A stretch of DNA of 64,000 nucleotides from Chiridota heheva (taxonomy: Eukaryota; Echinodermata; Holothuroidea; Apodida; Chiridotidae), in contig JAIGNY010002845.1 in NCBI GenBank assembly GCA_020152595.1, forward strand, positions 1,293,501 to 1,357,500, read 5' to 3'. The translations under genes were made by a program, and so were the position numbers. Under the pieces are notes generated by a model. It was not told where the DNA came from. It worked only from the letters and a program-made list of their open reading frames with translations, and did not search any database. Below, one piece after another: positions 47,785-57,835 of this stretch (position 1 is the first letter of the stretch; each line of letters starts with the position of its first letter).

Positions 47785-49225
47785 CGACAACGACGACGAC
47801 GACAACAACAACAACAATAATAATAATGATAATAATAAACACTTCTTATAAAGCGCAACATACACTAAAGTCTCATTGTGCTGAACAAAAAAATAAATAA
47901 AAGAGGGGGGGGAAAATAGGGAAACAAATTATAGAAGTGAAAAAAGATGTGTTTTAAACAATGATTTAAAGTTAGTTACAGTTTGAGCCTCTTTGATATG
48001 TGTTGGTAGATTTTTCCAGAGAAAAGCAGATGAAGATCGAAATGAACGATGACCATATGACTTTGTAGAAACAGAAGGAGGTAGGAGCGATAACTTAGCA
48101 CTGGAGCGTAGACAGCGAGTCGGAGTGTACATGTGGATAAGATCCTATAAGTAAGTGGGAGCAAGGTTGTGGACACATTCGAATATATTAACAGAAGAAC
48201 TTTGAAGTTGATGCTCGAATTAACAGGAAGCCAGTGTAAGTTGTGAAGGATTGGAGTTGCATGAGTGAATGGTTTACAAGGTGTGACCAGTCTTGCAGCA
48301 GAGTTCTGTATGCATTGCAGTTAAGCAAGTTGAGAATCGGGAAGACCATATAACAAGCTATTACAGCTATCCAAGCGTGAGGACACAAATGCATGTACAA
48401 GCATTTCAGTTGCTTGTTGATCCAGGTAGTTACAGATTTTACCAATCTTGTGTAGAGCATGAAGAGCTGCCCAGCAGATGTTATTAGCATGTTGGTTCAT
48501 ATTCAAATTTTGATCAAATGTTATGCCCTGATTCCTAGCGCTTATTACAGACTCAACACGAGTGTTACTAATATGGAGTGGTGGGATTGAAATGATGCGT
48601 GAAGATATGTGAATTATTTCAGTCTTGTCATCATTTAACTTCATATCATTAGCCATAGACCATGACCTAATGTCTCTTATGCAAGCTTCCAATTTTGGGA
48701 GTATAGAATCATGCTCTCCCACTCTTGACTTGAATGCATAAATTTGAGTATCATCAGCATATATCATGCTGCTGACACCATGAAACTTGATGATATCTTC
48801 TAAAGGAGAAGTGTACATTGTGAATGCCATTGGACCGATCACAGAACCCTGTGGTACTCCTTCTTTGCGGACATGAACATTAGATTCTTTCCATGTATTA
48901 TAACTTGAGATCTGTTCATGAAGTAAGTTTTGACCCAGTTTAATGCAGTGCCAGAAATACCATATCTATCTTCAAGATGTTCGAAGAATAGGTTATCATT
49001 GATAGTGTCAAATGCCGCAGAGTAGTCAAGCAATACCAAAATGACTTCCTCACCCTTATCCACAGCAAGAAGCAGATCATTATAAACACAAAGCAGGGAT
49101 GTTTCAGTGCTGTAGTTAGTTCTGTAAGCACATTACATCTTTCCATATAATTCATTGTTCGGAAGATAGTTATGTATTTGTGCTGCACATGCACACATAA
49201 CAGTTTTTGCCAGGAACTTACGCCA
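47785..49225 (-). pseudogene. Dead L2/CR1/Jockey-like non-LTR retrotransposon, 5'-truncated
   Basis: On the minus strand, reading from 49225 downward: ELYGKM and an STETSL-like segment, then DKGEEVILVLLDYSAAFDTI (block A, ends near 49010). A frameshift comes before MIGPMAFTMYTSPL (block B remnant near 48830), then YADDTQIYAFKS (intact YADD) near 48750 and SWSMANDMKLNDDKTEIIHI. The C terminus STKSYGHRSFRSSSAFLWKN near 48050 ends at 47929. The 3' end has GCGCTTTATAAGAAGTG followed by (TTA)n/(TTG)n, typical of these elements. Frameshifted, endonuclease missing, inactive. Confidence 0.9.
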
Positions 49226-49284
49226 CCTAACAATAGTTTTTCAAAATATTGCGATATAAAGTTGAGAACAAATTCCTTTCTTCA

Positions 49285-49683
49285 AAATGAGCTTAATTTA
49301 CAACTTCTTTTATTATTGGTAGATATGTGCAAATATGTATGACAATTATTAGTATTACATGTACAGCACATGAGGTATCGGCCAGTTGCGTAGTCATACA
49401 CATGCAAGCAGCCTTGCGTATTCACGACAAATTGTACTGGGAATTGGAGGTACAGTAAGGTGGGAAAAGCTTTTTTCCTCCTGGAAGAAATTCTTTTTAT
49501 GATCATCTTGTTTAAGAACATGCCCTTTTTTACATCAGAAATCAAGTTATTGAGCATTGATGCCAAATTATTGTGAAACGAACACTGTTCCACTGAAACA
49601 GTGATGTTTGAAAATTCAGTTCCTACATAAAAAGCAGTATTCTCGGAACAGTGGAAGAGTGGGAAATTCGACCCTTCCTACTG
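49285..49683. mobile_element. hAT-like MITE, CAGGGGTC family, copy 3
   Basis: Right end GAAATTCGACCCTTCCTACTG; inner words CACTGTTCCACTGAAACAGT, CTTTTTATGATCATCTTG and ACATGCAAGCAGCCTTGC match copies 1 and 2. The left side is truncated near the minus-strand LINE. A 103-codon open frame across it is not supported as a gene. Confidence 0.65.
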
Positions 49684-51199
49684 TACATCAAAGGAAATAT
49701 GATAGACATGTGAACAAATAAGTAATTTTGTTTCTATTACGGTATATGCTTTTAAATCTTCAAATATCCATGTAGGTTTACCAAAATTGATTTCTGCTCA
49801 TTATATCAAAACAAAAAGCACCAAACACACACAACTGTCTACACATGTACCTATTATGTACTATATATTCATCCATCTTTCAAAAACGATTATTTCATAA
49901 TCTTAAGTTTAAATTTGTTTAACATGTTTATAAATAGTATTGAAATATTGTGTTAAAAACAAGCAATGAACAGAAAAGACTACAGAACTGATAAAAAATC
50001 AGAATGTATATACCTACTGTACAGTACTGTACAAAATAAAAAACACATTACTTTATAACAAACAGTTTAATGTATTCATGGTCGTAATTCTTCCTGCATC
50101 CCCCCCCCCCCTCCCCACACACACACACACACAAACACATATCCATTCCAGTGGGTATTTAGAATTAATATACATTTTTACCTTGACAAATTTGCAATTA
50201 CGATTGAACTTCTTGGAGGGGGTGGTCTACCAGAACTTCCTTTGGAACCAATTCCCCACTCCCCCTCCCACTTTGTGGCAACAAAAAACACCAAGTGTGT
50301 CCATTCATTTATTTAGAGTTGAAATTAATTATAAAATTTCCCACGTTTCTGAATAAAGGTGTCAAAAATCTTCCAAACAATTATGACAGAAATAATATTA
50401 ATCTTTATATGCTTCCCTCTTTCGTAATTTAATGTACTATTCACCGCACAATTACATGGGGGGCCTTTTTTGAGCAAATATTGACCACATGTTTTTTACT
50501 CAAGAAATCTACTCCAGATTTTCAAGGTCCCGCGGTTAGAATAGCCGGCACCATATATATTTCCTAGGTCTGCACTCTGCAGTTATCTATGTGGAAGATC
50601 TCTGATACCAGTCATTTTAGATGGTTTGATGAGGTTTAACAGCATCGCAACAGTCAGAGTCGAACATGCCAAGAGGGTGTTAAATAATTAAGGTGCATAC
50701 AGTTAGTTAGGAAACAATGTTTTTATATATACATATATATCTCCTAATAAAGTGTTTTACAGAACACATTTTACACCACTTTCCTTCTTTGTTCCTTCTC
50801 ACATCATATACATCTGACCAACAAATCTAGAAGTGTTCCCTGTCCACTTTGATCTAATTAAGCATTTAGCTTCCATTAATAGGATACAAAATCTGTTGGT
50901 CAAAACATAAAACAACATCATCAGCTCATTAAGAATGTCCACTACTCATTACCTGAACTCCTTTTTTTTCTCCCCATTTTCCCTTGATGTTCTCACAAAC
51001 AAACAAAATCCTAACTTGTGATATTTCAATTAACATTTTTGTCTCTTTCTCCTTACAAGGGATGAAGGAACAAAATATTCTGCTCGCTCTATGTACACTT
51101 CAAATCTCATCCACCCACAGAGCATCAGTATCACTATGTGTGGGATAGTTTCTTCTTTATACTTCTCCATAAGGCTGAATCTAGTCAGCTGCACTGTAG
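49684..51199. other. No recognisable gene
   Basis: C-run and (AC)n at 50100-50130. The 50370-50460 block resembles 7355-7440. GTTTGATGAGGTTTAACAGC near 50622 resembles GTTTGATGAGGGCTTAACGG near 38446, a dispersed repeat. Confidence 0.5.
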
Positions 51200-51294
51200 A
51201 TTTCCAAGAACAGAGGCAAACTTCACGAAACCTAACAGAGTTGTGCCGACGGACGTCAGATTTAATAGGGCAGCTTAAGGGATCATTTCCATGA
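51200..51294 (+). CDS. Candidate terminal exon, unknown protein
   Basis: Behind a pyrimidine-rich stretch (TTTCTTCTTTATACTTCTCC) and GCACTGTAG, the frame reads DFQEQRQTSRNLTELCRR then TSDLIGQLKGSFP and stops at TGA. The residues could form a charged amphipathic helix. AATAAA-type signals follow near 51412-51440. Family not recognised, so it may be host coding or chance. Confidence 0.33.
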
Positions 51295-51662
51295 CATGAA
51301 TGACTCACTTAGATTTGTAGTAATTGGAAAGATAACAGGCTTAATTTCTTAATGTCTGTGTAAAGCGGAGGAGTATAGTGGTGTATATTTACAATGTAAA
51401 CCATCAGAGGCATAAATAAGATAAATAAATAAAAAGAGTGGTATTGTTCTAGGAAATCTTCTTTGATAAGATTTTGAATTTTCTAAAACAGTTCTTGAAA
51501 TATCCAGACCACTACAAGGGTTGTAACCTAATTTTCTTTGTAGTTATGAATGTATTTTGTGGAAATGTAATTGTATTTTCCAACTAAATGGATATCATTT
51601 GGATCAATCAAGCTGTGAGTCAGTCAGTCATGATATTTAGGGCATACTGTATATTGCATGAA

Positions 51663-51832
51663 ATAGGTTAAACCCCCCGAAAGCACCCACTGCTGGACAC
51701 TATATCAAGACGGCCACGACCTTTAACCAGTTGTGAACTCACTGGTTGCAGACCCAACGGGATTCGAACCCGGGACGTGCGGGTGAGAGGACAAAGCACT
51801 AAACACTACACCACAGATGTTTCATGCATCAC
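51663..51832 (-). mobile_element. tRNA-derived SINE or tRNA pseudogene with tail
   Basis: On the minus strand: TGGTGTAGTGTTTAGTGC (A box) and CCCGGGTTCGAATCCCGTTG (perfect B box GGTTCGAATCC), spaced as in a tRNA. A non-tRNA body follows (ACAACTGGTTAAAGGTCG and GCAGTGGGTGCTTTCGG). This head differs from the other two SINEs here, so it is a separate family. Confidence 0.7.
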
Positions 51833-52269
51833 ATTGGCTGAATTACCAAACAAGTGCATGTGATGCAAGATGAAATTTAAAACGTAATAGTCATGCGATC
51901 ATGTCATCTGCTAGATGGAAATCATTTTTTGTCTAGCGTTCATCATTCATGTATACATAAAAGAAGTCAGCCTTGTGATATTAACAATGTGTCGTGACTC
52001 AGTTTTCTTGAAAAAAATTGCGATATAGCAATATATAGCGATATTTTCCTCCACGATAATTGTGACAGCTGATGAGCAGTTTACACATTAATGGATTAGG
52101 AAGTTTAAAACGACAGTTATAGTAAGTGTGTAAGCAGATACAAGTGACAACCCTATCTGTCCCTAGTGTAGACTGTTTCATACAGAGGATTTTTTCATTC
52201 ATCTGGCTTTTCACTAGTAAATATTCACAAAATGGATAAAGGGAACAGACATTCAAGCTACAGTATTGT

Positions 52270-52555
52270 ACATGCAGTAGAACGCTACATGCAGTAGAAC
52301 GCTACATGCAGTAGAACGCTACATGCAGTAGAACGCTACATGCAGTAGAACGCTACATGCAGTAGAACGCTACATGCAGTAGAACGCTACATGCAGTAGA
52401 ACGCTACATGCAGTAGAACGCTACATGCAGTAGAACGCTACATGCAGTAGAACGCTACATGCAGTAGAACGCTACATGCAGTAGAACGCTACATGCAGTA
52501 GAACGCTACATGCAGTAGAACGCTACATGCAGTAGAACGCTACATGCAGTAGAAC
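52270..52555. repeat. 17-bp minisatellite, nearly 17 perfect copies
   Basis: The unit ACATGCAGTAGAACGCT is repeated without visible change. Such purity means a very recent expansion or homogenisation. It lies just before the 92-bp satellite, which shares only the ACATGNNG flavour. Confidence 0.95.
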
Positions 52556-52700
52556 ATGTGGATCTATATCAGTAGTTGATGCTGTAAATATCAGTCGAAG
52601 TTGATAACATCAGTACATGGGGTAACATAATGTCAATTTCAGTCATAGAGTGGGTGTAAGAGATATACAGATATAGACTCCTTTGCAATTTGTGTTTAAT

Positions 52701-54634
52701 ACATGTACAGTATGTCAATATTATGCACATGTAGATCTACTGTAGATATAGACCCATCTGCCCATATGAAACGCTGTTAGCAAACCTATAATACATGTAC
52801 TGTACACTATGTCAGTATTGTGCACATGTAGATCTACTGTACAGTAGACCCATCTGCCCATATAAAACACTGTTAGCAAACCAATAATACATGTACAGTA
52901 TGTCAGTATTGTGCACATGTAGATCTACTGTAGATATAGACCCATCTGCCCATATGAAACACTGTTAGCAAACCAATAATACATGTACAGTATGTCAGTA
53001 TTGTGCACATGTAGATCTACTGTAGATATAGACCCATCTGCCCAAATGAAATGCTGTTAGCAAACCAATAATACATGTACAGTATGTCAGTATTGTGCAC
53101 ATGTAGATATACTGTAGATATAGTCTCATCTGCCCATATGAAACACTGTTAGCAAACCAATAATACATGTACAGTATGTCAGTATTGTGCACATGTAGAT
53201 CCACTGTGGATATAGACCCATCTGCCCATATAAAATGCTGTTAGCAAACCAATAATACATGTACTATATGTCAGTATTGTGCACATGTAGATCTACTGTA
53301 GATATAGACCCATCTGCCCATATGAAACACTGTTAGCAAACCAATAATACATGTACTATATGTCAGTATTGTGCACATGTAGATCTACTGTAGATATAGA
53401 CCCATCTACCCATATGAAACACTGTTAGCAAACTATTAACACATGTACAGTATGTCAGTATTGTGCAAATGTAGATCCACTGTACATATAGACCCATCTA
53501 CCCATATGAAACACTGTTAGCAAACCAATAATACATGTACAGTATGTCAGTATTGTGCACATGTAGATATACTGTAGATATAGACTCATCTGCCCATATA
53601 AAATGCTGTTAGCAAACCAATAATACAGGTACAGTATGTCAGTATTGTGCACATGTAGATCTACTGTAGATATAGACCCATCTGCCCGTATGAAACACTG
53701 TTAGCAAACCAATAATACATGTACAGTATGTCAGTATTGTGCACATGTAGATCTACTGTAGATATAGACCCATCTGCCCAAATGAAATGCTGTTAGCAAA
53801 CCAATAATACATGTACAGTATGTCAGTATTGTGCACATGTAGATATACTGTAGATATAGTCTCATCTGCCCATATGAAACACTGTTAGCAAACCAATAAT
53901 ACATGTACAGTATGTCAGTATTGTGCACATGTAGATCCACTGTGGATATAGACCCATCTGCCCATATAAAATGCTGTTAGCAAACCAATAATACATGTAC
54001 TATATGTCAGTATTGTGCACATGTAGATCTACTGTAGATATAGACCCATCTGCCCATATGAAACACTGTTAGCAAACCAATAATACATGTACTATATGTC
54101 AGTATTGTGCACATGTAGATCTACTGTAGATATAGACCCATCTACCCATATGAAACACTGTTAGCAAACTATTAACACATGTACAGTATGTCAGTATTGT
54201 GCAAATGTAGATCCACTGTACATATAGACCCATCTACCCATATGAAACACTGTTAGCAAACCAATAATACATGTACAGTATGTCAGTATTGTGCACATGT
54301 AGATATACTGTAGATATAGACTCATCTGCCCATATAAAATGCTGTTAGCAAACCAATAATACAGGTACAGTATGTCAGTATTGTGCACATGTAGATCTAC
54401 TGTAGATATAGACCCATCTGCCCGTATGAAACACTGTTAGCAAACCAATAATACATGTACTATATGTCAGTATTGTGCACATGTAGATCCACTGTGGATA
54501 TAGACCCATCTGCCCATATGAAACACTGTTAGCAAACCTATAATACATGTACAGTATGTCAGTATTGTGCACATGTAGATCTACTGTAGATATAGACCCA
54601 TCTGCCCATATGAAACACTGTTAGCAAACCAATA
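52701..54634. repeat. 92-bp satellite, about 21 monomers, with an 8-mer higher-order repeat
   Basis: The monomer runs TACATGTACAGTATGTCAGT, ATTGTGCACATGTAGATCTA, CTGTAGATATAGACCCATCT, GCCCATATGAAACACTGTTA and GCAAACCAATAA. Monomers differ by several bases, yet the stretch 52952-53719 repeats at 53688-54455 with no difference that I could see, a 736-bp (8 x 92) period. Minus-strand open frames of 65-69 codons are repeat artefacts. Confidence 0.93.
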
Positions 54635-55284
54635 ACTGCATACAACTGTAAACAATACGGTTCATGTCATAAACAGTTGTATGACACCCATGTGACACAA
54701 TAAAAACACATGTGCTGCTATACCACATATACTGCAGGTCTTATGATTATAAACAGCATGATAATACGGACCAGCATAACATTCATCAACAAAAAACACA
54801 ACTTACATCTTATGTTGCACAATACGCTGATTGGTCAAGCATGTCAATCTTATATGAAAGAGGAAACTATAGTACAAGGGTTCTTAATTATATTTTCGAA
54901 GGGCCATCATTTCACAACACCTTCAGGCCATGGGCCAGTCGCGTGGCAAAACCAGTGTCATGTGACAAACAAAACTCGTCAAAACAATTACTGAATTCAA
55001 ACAAGTTGAGAACGTGTGCAGTTAGAAGAATGTACGTCAGATGTCGGCGGTTCTCTTATCCACCTTCCTTTGACAAGCCGCGAGCCCAATTTAAAGCCTA
55101 GATAAAGGAGCATTTTGCGATTTTGACCAAATCTCATTCAGATTGATCTTACATGCAATGGACTGTATTGCATTATTTAATAACTATTGTTCGCAGGCCA
55201 GATTGGATTGTCTGGCGGGCCAGAATTGGCCCGCGGGACGCCTATTAAGAATTGCCGCTATAGTATAAAGAACAAACTGGTTAC

Positions 55285-55743
55285 AGGAGACATCAAGTTT
55301 GGCTTTTTCTTCTTTAATATGATAGAAATAATAACTATAAGTCATCTGACAAAATTTCGCAGTGTACAAAACAATTTTTATTTTCTAATTTAATAAAACT
55401 TCAATTTTGTCAATACAAACTTACATGGGGAGCTGCCATTTTGTTCCTACGCCCTCTAAAAATTTATGTCATACACTTAGTACAGATTAGAAAATTAAAT
55501 TAATCTAATTAATTTTCCAACTTCAAAGAAATGATTTTTCCTTTGCATGGATCTATGAATTTGTATTTGCATATGATATCAATAATCAATTAAGCCCTCA
55601 GAACTTCATGTCAAAGCAGTTTGGAAAGAAAATGTTCAAAATATGTGCTAAATTGTTTTGTAGGATGTGAAATTTCTTCAGATGACTTATAATTATTATT
55701 TTTATTACATTAAATGATGTAAAAGCCAGACTTGATGTCTCCT
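55285..55743. mobile_element. TTAA-target MITE, same family as 20532-21128
   Basis: Starts AGGAGACATCAAGTTTGGCT after TTAC and ends AGCCAGACTTGATGTCTCCT before TTAA, a near-perfect terminal inverted repeat of about 20 bp. It contains the GCTGCCATTTTGTTC core. Non-coding. The left flank TTAC is one base off the expected TTAA, consistent with age. Confidence 0.8.
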
Positions 55744-55849
55744 TTAAGGTTATTTCAGTACAAAATTTTCATTATGGTTTCACATACAGTACAGGTAACA
55801 CCATGCAGACCAAATTAGTGCTGGATATGTGCCAAACAGAATACCATTT

Positions 55850-56375
55850 AAAATATCTCCATCGGGATATGGTATCCCAAATGAGATATCAAAACTGTCA
55901 TCATTCGATTCAGGCTTCAAGTTGAGCTTTTTCTTTTCATAATTTATGCATGATTAATAAAAGTCAAATTTCAAGTTTTAACTCCAATCTATTTTACAGA
56001 AACTAATGATCTATCAACATTCACATTTTCATTACAGACCTTCCTCTTGCTTCCACCAGTTTTGCAATGCTTTGGTGGATATTGCTAATCCCTGGTAAAA
56101 TGAAAGAAAACTATCCAGGTCAGGTAAACTATCTAGAGCTTTAATGAATATTCATAACTTGATGAGGAAATTCCTCTATTTGTGCGCAAAGCCATTTGAA
56201 TAATTCATTTTCAGAGCACTGAGCTATTCAGGTTGCTATCCCAATGCGGATATATTTGATATCCCTAATGGGATATTGCATCCCGCTCTGGATATTAATG
56301 TAGGCTAAGATGCAGCTGTATCTCGATTGGGATACGGTATCTCGATTGGGATATGGTATCTCGATTGGCAGTTAT
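55850..56375. repeat. GGATATGGTATC-rich block
   Basis: TATCTCCATCGGGATATGG at 55853 and three 19-bp units TATCTCGATTGGGATATGG at 56318-56372 bracket about 500 bp. TATCCCAATGCGGATA and GATATCCCTAATGGGATATT sit just inside the right group. It could be the ends of an inverted-repeat element. Confidence 0.5.
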
Positions 56376-56825
56376 GCCGCACTGCAAATAGAACTTCGCT
56401 GGTGTGCTACAGTACATTCTGCATCATACAGGTCCTAACTTACAGTATTTTGTTAGTGTAAAAAAAACCTGAGGAATTTTTATGCAGTCATGACAAGAAA
56501 AAATTGGAGAATTTGTCATTTTGAAGAGTTTTAGTTTACGTTACTGTAGTTTCAATAATTTTCATGAAGACGAAATTATCGTTTCAAAAAAAAAAATAGG
56601 ATTTCTCAAATTTCCTTTTTACAATGATGATAAATTCAAAATTCAAAATTCAATGAATGTTTCCTCATCAAACTGTACAGTACTGCTGAAAAGAATGATG
56701 AGTTCACTTGAATTTAAGGACTCTGCAAATACACCTACTTATGCCCACTTATTGATAGACATGCATGTACAGTAATTACTCAGCAGATGTGCCAGTATAA
56801 CGTCTAATCACCGTTATTGGTTTAA

Positions 56826-57043
56826 AGGAGCACTAGACTAACAAGTAAGGGTGTATATTTAAAATTCAAATGCTGATCTAGCACATAACGGTATAGCTAA
56901 TTTCTGGTTAAAAATAATATTCAAGTAACATTTGCCTTCACGTCGTCTGTAGGCAATGGAGGCATGAAGTTTTTTTTTATCTTTTGTGGATGATATATTT
57001 GTGAAATTTGCAAAAACAAGCGCCCTCACTTTTCGGTCTCCAT
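56826..57043. mobile_element. TTAA-target MITE, AGGAGC family
   Basis: Begins AGGAGCACTAGACTAACAAG after TTAA (56822-56825) and runs through the shared core GTGAAATTTGCAAAAACAAG to TTTTCGGTCTCCAT. The last few bases and the right TTAA have decayed. Same family and similar length as 3926-4150. Confidence 0.78.
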
Positions 57044-57073
57044 CAAATAAACTTCAATAAATAACTATATTAA

Positions 57074-57835
57074 AGGAATATTCCTGTAAATTTTCCTTTT
57101 CACATATGTGATAGAGGACTATGAAAAAACAAATTGGTGTAAAATCATGTAGATATCTTATTCCATGTATAAGAATTTCATAGATTTTACCAGTGCCGCA
57201 GTGTCGACCCCACACTGTACAATGTGATGTCATTAAAACAAATCCAATACAACATTTGTATGTATTTCTTTGCAAAATGAATTGCCTCTTTCTAGATTAT
57301 TAGAAACAAATTTGGTTTAATTATTGGTTGGGTGCAACATGCACTTTACAAGAACATGTTTTGTCTATCTGCTCATGTACCTTGCATTCCATTCTATCAA
57401 AAGTAAGAAACAAATTTTGTTTTTGTTTTTAAAAAGTCGAGAAAAAATTATCTTGGACCTACCTTTATCAGTGGTGGTGCTAAGGATGGGAGGCATGGGG
57501 ACTTTTGTCCCCACGAGATTGCTTACCCAAACAATTTGTTGTTTTTTAAAATGAGACATTTTGTAGCCTTTGCGCCTCCATAAAACAAAATTGCCCCTCG
57601 CTTTCCCCCACCCAACCCCCCCCCCCCCCACCCTCCCATGACCAAACTCCTGGTGCCGCCATTGGACTTTTATGACATCACATTGTACTGTACACTGCCA
57701 GGTCACTTTTTAACACACTGGTGGAATCTTTTGAAATGTGATAACTCTTAAATGGAATAAGATACCAACATGATTTTGCAGCAATATCTTTCTTTCATAG
57801 TGCCCTCTATCATACATGATCAATTCCGTATGACT
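57074..57835. mobile_element. TTAA-target MITE, AGGAATATTCC family, with a nested element
   Basis: TTAA at 57070-57073, then AGGAATATTCCTGTAAATT. The right arm (GGAATAAGATACCAACATGA, then ATAGTGCCCTCTATCATACA) is the complement of the left (CATATGTGATAGAGGACTAT and GTAGATATCTTATTCCATG). The exact right end near 57835 is decayed. A CAGTGG-ended element sits inside at 57479-57664. Confidence 0.68.
57479..57664. mobile_element. Short CAGTGG-ended MITE nested in the previous element
   Basis: Starts CAGTGGTGGTGCTAAGGATG and ends CTCCTGGTGCCGCCATTG, approximate inverse complements. Flanks ACCTTTAT and (G)ACTTTTAT look like an 8-bp duplication with one change and one offset base. The style is that of hAT MITEs. 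The middle holds a long C-run. Confidence 0.55.

Noticed and set aside
49282..49593. 103-codon minus frame as a gene
   Set aside because: It lies within a copy of the CAGGGGTC MITE, and the homologous segments of the other two copies are not open.
51700..51832. Functional tRNA gene
   Set aside because: The A and B boxes are present on the minus strand, but the acceptor stem does not close and a non-tRNA body is attached, so SINE or pseudogene.
52270..54634. CRISPR-like array
   Set aside because: Units are contiguous tandem repeats without unique spacers, and this is animal DNA.
55021..55103. Possible exon (LEECTSDVGGSLIHLPLTSR) after GTGTGCAG
   Set aside because: Short, no donor or poly(A) evidence, and a second frame is equally open; not enough to call.
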